NCBI GenBank assembly: GCA_948146395.1
Contig: OX411559.1
Coordinates: 3,644,501-3,708,500, forward strand
Length of the DNA stretch: 64,000 nt
Direction: 5' to 3'
DNA from: Fragum whitleyi
Lineage: Eukaryota > Mollusca > Bivalvia > Cardiida > Cardiidae
The position numbers and the translations under genes are program-made. The notes under the pieces were generated by a model, which saw nothing but the letters and a program-made list of their open reading frames with translations, was not told the DNA's origin and did not search any database. Positions 51,501-63,500 of this stretch are shown one piece after another. The stretch's first letter is position 1; each line of letters opens with the position of its first letter.

Positions 51501-54500
51501 TTACCAATGACCTTGACTTTGAGGTCTATGGATGCAAATTATCAAGATGGTTCATTATATCAAGCATTGCATTTTGATTTACCTTGAAGTAAATGGCAAT
51601 GTTAATTTGTTTTGTTCAGTTTTGCAGACACAGCGGTGTACAGACTGATGGATAGATGGACAATGGTAAAACAAACATGCCTCTGATCAGATGGATGCAG
51701 GTGCATAAAAAGATTTTATACCTGTCCCACTTCTCCCTAACAGTAAAATAGGAGCTTTAGAAGACAGGTTGATAATGGCATGTTCCAGGTCCGTAACTCG
51801 AAATGGGAAGTCAACCTTGGTGTCAACATTCTGTAGTACTAGACTGACAAGCGTCGAAGAGAACGAGTAAAACTTGAGAATGTGATATTCCGTCTCATTA
51901 GAGCTGGCTGGTGGGAAAAATTGTTGCATATCCTACAATTAATAGATCACAGCTGTCAATCAAATTATCAATTGACCAATCACATAGCATTGGCTAAGCA
52001 TGAAACAATTGCATTGATTGATTGAATGAAGTTTAATGCCTCTTTCAACATTATTTCAGTTATATCGCGGCGTCTGGAGCAACAAACAACAGATTCCTGG
52101 TATTTCTTCCACCAGTACGACCATCACATCCTTTCCTAGCCTCCAGCTGCTATCTCACAATTATCAACCCATTGGTTAGAGACAAATAGTTGGAAAGAAT
52201 CAGCCCCGTGGTCGGAGATCAAACCTGGGAACTCTAGATTGACAGTCTGACGCGCTAACAACTGCGCTATGACAGTGGCGTGAAACAATTGTAACTCCCT
52301 ATATGTATTTATATAAGTATATGAAGATATATAAGTCTGTGAGTGGCATTTTATACAATTTCATGAGTGCATGAAGGACAGAGGTTGAGAAGCCTGGACA
52401 ATCACACATTAAATTAAAATTAATCTTGGGTTGTGAGCAGCAACATAAGGTCTGTAGCCATCAATGAGTGCATGTTGAAGACTCTGCTCTGACGTTGTGG
52501 CTGCACACATGTAATAAATGGAAACGTCACCCATAAGCTAATATCATTTACTTAACCCTTTACTGTTTAATCCCTGCTTTTTACTTGCCTGTGATTTTAT
52601 GATTAAGAAAACATTGTGAAAAAGGAAGAAATTGCTTCTGACAAGCAATTTCTTCTTTTCCACACTATTTTCTACCCTACTGAATGGTTATTTTTCAAAT
52701 TAAATCCACTTTAAATTTTCGTCTGCAAAACCTTTGAATTTGGACAGGTCCAAAATTTTGTAAAACAGGAAAGGGTTAATATTGCACTATTGACCTCTGT
52801 CATTTTCAAACACTTTGACTTACATTTGACTTATATTGTGAATATTTAAACACAGAGTAACAACTATAAGGCTGACTGCAAACAGTTTACTTGTCCGCCT
52901 TAACGCACTCTAACTTGTTTTGTAAGGTCTTGAGAAAATATTGAGAAAATATTGTTGTTTATGAAGGAAATAGTGCACTCCAGTATTTTCTTCTTTAAAA
53001 TGGACCTGTAATTGTTTTGCAATATTTCGGAATGCATGATCTTTCAGTGTTAATTGAGGTTTCCTAATGAAATCATTAGGAAACCTTGGTTATCACTGTA
53101 AAAGTATATGACTTCCAAAACATTGCAGAACTATTTTGATCCACTATCTTAATAACAATATTTTCCAACTCTTTAATACAAAATGAGGATATTTTATCTT
53201 TGAGATCTTCATTGTGACATTCAGAGATTCCCTGTATGACTTATGTGGCCACAGACAAGTAACCTTGGAAAATAATAAATGGTTTACAAATAGCCAATGT
53301 TCGACAAGTTGAGCATGGGAATGCCACACTCCTGTTAACTACCTCTTGTTGTTCGAGTATTTTTTCCATTGGTACATCGTTCTCAGCAAACATTTTTGGA
53401 TATATCCTGTTACCATGGGTCAAATTTAGCTGGGTATTATCTGCTTTGATCCCCTTCAACTTTTTCTGTATTATACATTCTTCACCTCGTAGGTGGGACT
53501 TCTTGATCTTGTCTACAGATCTGTAAATTGAAAATTCCTATAAGAGTTCAGTTTGAACAAATATTGCTTTACAGTTATATGGTAAATCTCAATTGATGTT
53601 TGTTTGTTTGAATGGAGTTTTGTTTCCTTTTCAACAATCTTTCAGTAATATCGCAGGGCTGGAGCACCTAAAAATGGATTACTGGTATTTCTCACACTAG
53701 TAATGTCATTACATCCTTCCTAGCCTCCAGATGCTATCCCACAACAACTTGACATCCTACAAATATAAAAGCTCTATCAAAAAAGCTGATGTATAGATTT
53801 TGTCACAGTCAAGGAAAATATGGATAATTCTGACAAATTGATTGCATACTTGAGATAACCTTTAAAAGGAAGATTATCTCAATACAAGATATTTCTTCTT
53901 TTCCAACACTATTTTCTACCTTATGGGATAATTTCATTTTACAAAACATTCCCTTACCTATAAATTTTGTCATGATCAAAGACAATATCCCAGACCCGGA
54001 TAATTTCTGAGTAAATTCTTCCTCCCCGTACGGGCTGTTCTGACCCCTCCATGTCTGACTGAAGTCTTCTCTCTGCTGACTCACTACACCGAGGAGAAAA
54101 CGCAATGGCTTTTTCCCAGATGATTCTGGAACCTGAAAAACAAAGATGTAGGTACCAGCCAATTGTCACATCCTTTTTCATACAAGGTAGCGTTTTCAAA
54201 TGGCAAATTAACTCATGATGGAGAACATACTATCAATTTTTGTTTTTCCATTTTTTTAAATCTTTATTCATCCAAATATATGCTTAATTTTAGAGTCTGA
54301 CCTTGACCAGTAACCTTGGGCCAACTTATTTCTCGCCTGCTTTCGGGTCGGGTGTAGACTGGTCTCACTGTCGAATATCAGAATAGCCTGTTCTAGGCTA
54401 TTCTGATAGTCGATATGTGGACCAGTCTAGAGCTGGTAACCCGCTTTCTGAGAGATACTCTGATGTCGCTGGCAACAGTACCCGCACGGGGTCAGAAATA

Positions 54501-57500
54501 AGTTGGCCCCTTGACTAAAACTTATCTCAAAATTGCTTATCTACTATTGATAGAGAACAATAATGCCAAGTTATCTTCAATCCATCCCAAAATGTAGTAG
54601 CTATGTTTTGGGTCAGACCTTTACCTTGGAGCCATTTCATAACAATTTCAAATGGTACAACTTCTTACGATAGAAAAAAAGTGTGTCAAATTACATGAAA
54701 TTAGGGGTGGGAACAAATATTCTGTCAAAGTCAAAAACACCCCAATCAAAGCTTGGATCACCATGTTTAACAAACTTTTGATCTCACATTTTACACTATA
54801 CTTATTTACATTGTCACATGAAAAGGTAATATAAAGTAAAATCAAGACAAATAATTCAAATTTTATTGGATGTGATTGGATTCTCCAAATAAGTTCACCA
54901 TTCCACAGGGTGTGAGGAATGCAAGGCAACCCAACCCTACTTGGAGATTCAATGACTTCTCCGGTCGCTCCTTCCGAATTTAGTAATTTATTCAATTACA
55001 ACATATTAAGCATATTTTAATGTAATATTTGTTCTGCAAGTTTAAGTTAGAGAATATGAATTAAGTTAAATTGAATCTCTTATCTTATTATTCATAATTT
55101 GAACAAGTTAAAGTAACCTCCAACAAGAAAAGGAATAGTAATAGGATAAAAACAATACTCGGATATTCTATTTTGAATGGAACAAAAACCACTTTTCTTC
55201 CCATCCCTTCTTGAAATCTATTTCTAAATCTGAAGCTATGTACAAGGAAATGTAATTTACATTACTGCATAAAATGTACATTTTTGGGCCTTTATAGACA
55301 TGCATTCACAGACAAAACCTGGGCTTAAATTGGAGAAAAGTGGATTAAAAAGTAAATTCATGTGCCATTAACACCAATCTATTTTTACCTAAATATCCTT
55401 GGTCTGGGCCTATACATTGTACCAGTTTCTTTGTTAAACTTTTATATAGAGCATAAATAAAAACGTTAATCCTAATCCTGCGTTAATTTTTATGACATCA
55501 TGACTATATTCAAGCAATGACGGTATAAACCACTGTGATGGCGTAATGCAATTTTCCTGACACATTATCTGTTTTTAGAGTTATAAAGCATTCCTATGAA
55601 TTATTTTGCAATTTCTGTTTGAATAAATACCATAGTCTTTCTTTTTATGCAATAATAGTGTCAACTCACTTTTTTCAGGTGTTAACATTTGCAGAGAACT
55701 TCAAAATGAATTAACACCCTTGTATTTTGCACTCAGGCATTAAACCATTTTTTCTGGTCTCTGCAAGTGTTACAGCTTTCAAAAACATTAATTAACCCTA
55801 TATTATAACCTTGAGCTGTGAACTTGATCATCAATCTTAATAATATTTTGTGTCAAATGGTGCATCTACTACTCCATGATGGAGTACACTATATTTTGAA
55901 ATCTGTCTGAGTGTATGAATTTTGGTCTGGAAAAACCAAGCGAGACTGAAGCAGAGGTACAAATAAGAGTATTGCCATTTTTAAATCATTTTTTCTCATT
56001 GGTACCCTATGTTGTGGGTACTCGTTTAAAACATCTCATTAAGACGATTTAACTGACTACCCACAATATGGGATTTGTGATACTATTCTTGAAATTATTT
56101 AATTTGAAATCTGAAATATCCCTATTATCTGTAGTTCAGTGGATTTTTTTTTGTTTCAGTAACATCCCGTCTTATTCACCATAAATAGAATTGATAACAA
56201 GAGCACCGCCTACGGGTGCCTACGCTCGGCTGTAGAGTGCTGGATGGTGGGAAAAAATCTAAGTCGAAAAAGGGGCATATTTGTTCAAAACGCATCTAGA
56301 GTTATCCCCCTAGATAGTATAGGTTGCTCTTTTGATGGTGAACATGTTTGCCAAGTTTAAAGTAAATACTTTCAGTTGAACCAGAGATATCACAAAATGT
56401 CAAAGTTTTTGCACGAAGACGACGACAACGACAACAAGGACGACAACGATGACGACGACATGAAAGCTATAGCAATACCTCGGGTTTTCTCTGAAAACAG
56501 CCAAGCTAAAAATTAAGTAAATTCCTTAGATGTTTAATGTTACATTGGGTAAACAATTATGTCATTACCTTTAGAAAACTTTGCCTCAAATAGATCGAGA
56601 GTTTTAGGAACATTTCTCAGTTTTTTACACAGCACTGGCTGCCAGTCCCCACTAGCCAGTAACTGTATCTTTCTGACGATCCGGTTCTTCAGTTCGGGGA
56701 TGACGTGTTTGTCTCGTAAGGTCTTCCATACATCGGCCGTACATTCTACCTCCCATTCCATATTGTCAAATACCTGTGACATGATATAGTTTAACCCTTG
56801 TCAATCTGAATAAACTACTTTGAATTATTGCATTCAGGTAGTGGAACCGTTAAAGTTCCTCAACATTTCGGAACTCATAATCTTTCACAATGTTGACCGG
56901 GGTTTCCTAATGAAAATCATCAGGAAACCTCGGTTAACACTGTTTTAAGTTCATTACTTCTGAGTCTATTACAGGTTCACTTTTATTAATAGCCACTTGG
57001 TCCTTTCCCCTCCCTCCTACGCTCTGCCCCTGACTACTCACACAAATGATTTAAGCATATTTATTGAAGGTCTATTATCTCATTATCTATACCTATCATA
57101 CACACTGGTTTTCTAAATTGACACCTAAGTAATATCCCCTCCCTCTTTTGATCTGCACCTGACTCCCAAAGAGTCATGAGCTATTTACATAAAGGTCAAT
57201 GAACCGATGATTCATGCCAAATATATACAGGCAGTTGGGGACCTGGGAACTGTTTTACTAAAGAATTGATTGATTGAATCGAGTTTAACACCGCTTTCAA
57301 CATTTTTTCAGTTCTATAGCGGCGGCTCGAGCACCTAACAATGGTTTCCTGATATTTCTCTCACCAGTACAACCACTACATCCTTTCCTAGCCTCCAGCT
57401 GCTATCTCACATAGGTCTATGATTATCAACCCATTGGTGAGAGACAAATAGTCTGAAAGTATGAGTGACGCCGTCAGGGATTTACTAAAGAACTAACGAC

Positions 57501-60500
57501 AAAATTAATTGTAAGGCAAAATCACAAATCCTACCTGGTGATTCTGCCTTGCAATATCTCATTGGAATCATCTTTCAAAGACAATTACAATGAGATGATG
57601 CATGGCAGAATTCCATATTAAGTAACTACTGTAGAAGCAACTTTAATTTTTGACTAATGCAAAAAATGATCATAAGATGTTTAGTACAAGAGCCGTCAGA
57701 GACGGATTATGCTCCCCGAATAAGGCATTGTCACAAAAACAAGAGCCATGTTGGACATGGACATCCCCCGCCACAAAAGCTTGATAGTAAACTGAAGCCT
57801 AATAGATTAAAGATTCTTTTGTACTGTCAGAGATTTACCTCCTATTAAATGTATTAAAAATAACGAAGGGCAATAACTCCAAAATTATGCAAGCAAGAGT
57901 TATAGTTCTGGTGTATTGCACTTTTCCTCGATGAGATCTATCCACCCATAAAATGTCAAGTTGATAGCTATCATACTTTAGGAGATATGCTCCAGACAAA
58001 ATCTAAGTATCAAAATAACAAAGGGCAATAACTCCAAAATTATGCAAGTAAGAGTTGTAGTTCTTGTGCACTGCACTTCTCCTCCATGAGATCTATCCAC
58101 CCATAAATGTTCAAGTTGATAGCTATTATACTTTAGGAGATATGCTCCAGATATAATCTAAGTATCAAAAATAACAAAGGGAAGTAACTCCAAAATTATG
58201 CAAGCAAGAGTTGTAGTCCTTGTGCATAGCACTTCTCCTCCATGAGATCTATCCACCAATAAAGTTTCAAGTTGATAGCTATTTTGCTTTAGGAGATATG
58301 CTCCAGCCATAATCTAAGTATCAAAAATAACAAAGGGCAATAACTCCAAAATTATGCAAGCAAGAGTTGCAGTTCTTGTGCACTGCACTTCTCCTCCATT
58401 AGGTCTATCCATCCATAAAGTTTCAAGTTGATAGCTATTATACTTTAGGAGATATGCTCTGTGGTCAGATTTCAAAGACTCAAATAAGCTGTTATCTTAT
58501 ACAGCTAACATAAAGGTAACAAACATTAAAGCCCCTTTTAGCATGACATATTTTAAGACACAAATTTCAAATAGTTTAGGGTAAAGAGCATATGATTTCC
58601 TACTTAAATGTGAAATTTCATCAAATTCTGAGCATAAGACTAGGAGAAATGAAAGAATAAGTGTAATTTACGCGCTAGCGTAAAGGTAACAAACATTAAG
58701 CCCCCTTTTTCCATGATATTTTTTTTTTTACGTTAATTTCAAATTGTTTATAGTAAAGGGCATCTGATTTGCTACACAAATATGAAATTTCACTAAATTC
58801 TGACTGTTAGACTAGGATAAATTTGGGAAAAACTGTTTTTTACCCTAAGTCCCCTTTTCCCGTGACGAGGCCTCAAATCAATAAACCGTCACAGATGCAT
58901 CATCACTATATCATAGGGAGTTCAAATAGTAAGTTTCATTCAATTTGGCCCAGGGGTTATGGAGAAATAGGTGGGGACGGACGGACGGACGGACGGACGG
59001 ACGGACGGACGGAATTACGGACGTACGGACAGACAAAGCGTCGGCTATATGCTCTCCCTTCGGGGAGCATAAAAACAGGACCCAGGTTTCAAGAGAAGAG
59101 GAAGTTTGAAGATGTCTAAATTGATCAGAGTCCTAGCCCTTCCCCCTGTGCTATGCCATTGGTGACCACCCAGTCATAATTTTAGCTTTTTTAATAAAAG
59201 TTTATGAGCTAATGAGCCATGCCAAATTTAGAGGCTGTGTAACTCCTGGTTCATCAGAAGAAGAAGATTTTAAAGACCTATATTTTAATCAAAGTTTGAC
59301 CAGCCTCCCCCTGGTGCTCTGTCCCTGTTGGTCCAACGCTCATGTTTTTAGATATTTTAATAAACGTATATGGGCTTTTGCTTCATGCCAAATTCAAGAT
59401 TGTAGGGTTTCTGGTTCATCATTAGAAGAAGAATTTTGAAATGAGCTAAATTCACACAAGTCATGCCCCCCTTACCCCTGGTGCTCTGCTCTGGTCCAAT
59501 AGTTATGATTTTAGCTACTGTAAACGGCCTTATATTGGGGTGTCAACATTTGGTGTTTTTTTGGTTTCGAATTATTGGTGGTGATTTATTTGGTGCATCT
59601 TACATATACCATCAAAATAAAAAGTTTTGTCTATTTTCCATTTTTCTTCATTCAACAGAAGTTTAAGAAAGGCAATACTATAGAGGAGTTTCAGCTAAAT
59701 AGTTTGTTTTCACACCTTTTGTATGTGTAATAATTCATGTACAAGTTTTTTACACATTTTTTCCTTGATTGTCATTACAATATATCAACCAACTTGAATC
59801 TTGAAAATGGTTTTAAATATTAACATTAAACATTTACAAATGTAACCTTCTGACTTTATTATTCTATTTCGAATAAGTATGGTCTGCATATCTTTGATAC
59901 GAAGTTAATTGATATTGACTAAACTGTACATCGGGCAAGATAACATTTCCCTTAAAGTATTTTTTTTTTCATGAATAATGACAAATATTTGCGGTAGATT
60001 AATTTTGGCGCATCATAGCTTGACCACCAATATAGCTAAAATATAACCACCGCCAAAATAACCCTGTTTACATTATTTTGATAAAAGTCTATGAGCTGAA
60101 AATCCATGGCAATGTTTAAGGCTGTAGGGCTCCTGGTTTAGAAGAAGAAGAACTTTGAAATTAGCTTATTTGATCAGAGTCCTATCATCTCCACCTGGTG
60201 CCCTACCACTGGTCACCAAACAGTCATGATTTTAGCTTTTTTGAAAAACATCTATTAATTGATGATCTATGCCAAGTTTCAAGGCTGTTTGGCTTCTGGT
60301 TCAGAAGACGAAGACTTTTTGTGGATTTTATTAAAAAATCTACTTTAGTTGCCATGGCGACTGGAGATTTTAACATTTTTTAATTATTTTAGCTATTTGG
60401 GAAGAGGACCACCTTAGGAGCATTGCTGTAAATTTTGGTTTAAATTTACTCAGTAGTTTAAGAGGAAATGACATATGAAGATTGTTGAAGGACGCTGGAC

Positions 60501-63500
60501 GCCTGACGACAGATGGACACTAGATGGAGGGTGATCAAAATAGCTCACATGAGCATGTCATGCTCAATTGAGCTAAAATGGAAACTCACTAAAACCCTCT
60601 TCTAGCCTTAGAGATGTATGTGTAGTATTATTTACCTCAACCTCGAAGTTATCTCCCCCTGCTGTATTATCTTCCTGGTCATCGTCGTCTTCATCGTCAC
60701 TTTCAAGAATAACTTCTTTACGCTCACTATCCACATTCTGATCATGATCGCCGTTGCTTTCATCCAGAATAACTTCTCTTGGCTCAGTGTCCGCATTTTG
60801 ATCATAATTATTGTCATCTTTATCCAGTAAAACATCTTGATGTTTCCTTTCCCCATTCTGATCATAAGCTTGATCATTTACATTCAGTGTAACTTCTCTA
60901 CATTCATTGTCCTTGTTCTGGTCATTAATGGTGTCACATTTATCCAGTATAACTTCTCTATCCCCACTGTCTGCATTCTGATCATTATCATCATCATTTT
61001 CATCACATAGAACTTCTCCTCCCTCACTGTCCCAATTCTGATTGCCATCTTGTAAAACTTCTCTACATTCACTAACCCCACTCTGATCCAGTTCATCTAA
61101 AGCTGACTGATAATCAGACTCATCCTCACTTTCTTCTGCCACTTCTATACCTCCAACAATTTTATTCACATTGTCATCTGAATGCCTATCTGCTTCCACA
61201 TTGTTATTTTTTTCCTTTGGTTTACATTCTTTGTTGTTAAGAGTACTTTTTGCCTGATTGGGTTCATCAATGTTCGGAACATGTTGTAATTCTTCACTTT
61301 GTTTGATTTCTTTCATATCTTTTGATTTGTCATCTATGACTTGTTCAGAACTTAAATGGTTACTGTCATGTTTTAATGCTGTTGGTTCATTTCCCTGTTT
61401 TTCGTCTCCTTCATGGCCAACATTCCTATCACGAGAATTCTGGTCAACTTTTGGTATTTTGCTTTCACAACCTATATCTTTTTCTCTAGGCATCTGCTTT
61501 CCTTCCTGAGGCTTTAGGTTTTTCTCACTTCCAGTTTTGCATGTCAAATCATCTACAGGATCTCTGGCATGTCCACTGGGTATACTCATCAGTTTTCCAG
61601 GTTTGTATTCAGGTATTGTTCTGATCAATTCTTCAATTCTTCTCTTCATTTGATCTCTCTCTGACTCATATTTTACTTTCTCGACAACTTTTGACGGCGG
61701 TTCTATATTACCTGTCTCATCATTTCTAGCGTAGTTTTGGAATTCTTCGTCTGTGGATTCTCCGTCGTCACTATTCCCATCGTATGCCCCATAATTCTGC
61801 TGACCGACTGGCTCTATAGTTGCTGCTAAACGGATAAACTGTAATCGTCGATCATTCTTTTTTGTGATGTAACTGATTGGTAATTTTCTTTCCCTATTAT
61901 AGTACCTAGCTGACAGGTTTTTCTTACACAAGAATTCTGTAACCTGTCTGACCGTCTGGTTGTCTTTTGCCTTTGCGACCAAATGGAACAAACTGTCACC
62001 ATCTTTGTTCTGTTGACAGGGGTTCAAATGGGGAAACTTGGCAGGGCTTTTTTCATACTGACTGAACACAAATTCTAACACATCAAGGGCTGAAAATGAC
62101 ATTCAAGATTTGATATGAATCTTTTCTAGTTACATTTTCACTCACTATTTTATGCAATATATTGTTTTTAATAGGGTTTACACACTAATTTTGTTTAGTT
62201 ATCAGGGTTTTAAGGGACGTAGGATTTGTGCATCTGAGACTCATATGTAAGTAGCCGGAACCCTCAAAACTCATAGACTCTATGGGACTCAACCTCAGAA
62301 AATAAATGAAGACTGCATAAACAGTCTTTAATTCTTTCCTGGAGTTCAGCCCTTAATTACAATATACTTCTATCAATTTCCCTACCTTAACCAGGGAATA
62401 GCTCCTATTCTATCTACAAAACTTAAGCCTAAAAGAAGTAGTCTATACCTAAAGCAGGGACTCAAAAATTTAACTAGAACTGTCACAGAGCAGATTTATA
62501 CCCCCTCACCAGCACTTTGTCAAAATGTAATAGCTATTAGTGCAGGATGTGTTTGTAACATATATATTGAGGTCATATGCAGCATGTGCATGAAGTTTCA
62601 TTATTCTAGGTTGCTTGGTTCTTGAATTAGAGTCTGGAAACAAAAATTGAACAAAACTTGACTGTGACCTTGACATTTGACCTATGTGACCCCAAACGAT
62701 AGGTCATTTCCTTGAGTCATAAGCAACATTTGCATAAAATTTTATGATTCTAGATCGCTTGGTTCTCGAGTTAGAGTCCAGAAATGAAAATTGAACAAAA
62801 ATTTACTGTGACCTTGACCTTTAACCTATGTGACCCCAAAACAATAGGGCACTTCCTAAGGTCATAAGCAACATTTGCATGAAGTTTCATGATTGTTCAT
62901 CACTTGGTTCTCGAGTAAGAGTCCGGACACGAAAATTGAACAAAGGTTGACTGTGACCTTGACCTTTAACCTATGTGAACCAAAAACAATAGGGCACTTC
63001 CTAAGGTCATAAGCAACATTTGTATAAAGTTTCATGAAATAACCATATTTAAGGAAGTTGACCCATAAAACTTCTGCAACATTTGGCAAGTTTAATCTGT
63101 TTCAAATGATGTGTTTAATTTTATGTAATGTTGTGAAGTTTGACAAATTTGACATTCTATTTTTAATAAGACACAATTTCTTTGAAGTAATCTACAACAC
63201 TCTTTAATTCATTGATTAAAATATTCCCCTGAATATAAAACGCCATTTATAAAATGACATCACTACATCTATTATGTGTCATTTTCATCATCACAAAATA
63301 TTGTTCTTTGCTCATTTGCATAACTATTACACTAGTATAATAACACCAATGTAATATCAAAAATATTTAATTGGATTATCTCACACTTGCAATGTAGGTC
63401 ATATCAAAATGATATGGGCCTGTGTGTGACATTTCCAACAATTTCATTTTTGTGCGATAAACAGACATTGATCAATCTCGACAATCATGCAATGCATGAA

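Noticed and set aside
53809..54162. 117-residue ORF MAGTYIFVFQVPESSG
   Set aside because: Wrong frame over exon w4; the frame with AIAFSPRCSE matches the family and the neighbouring phases.
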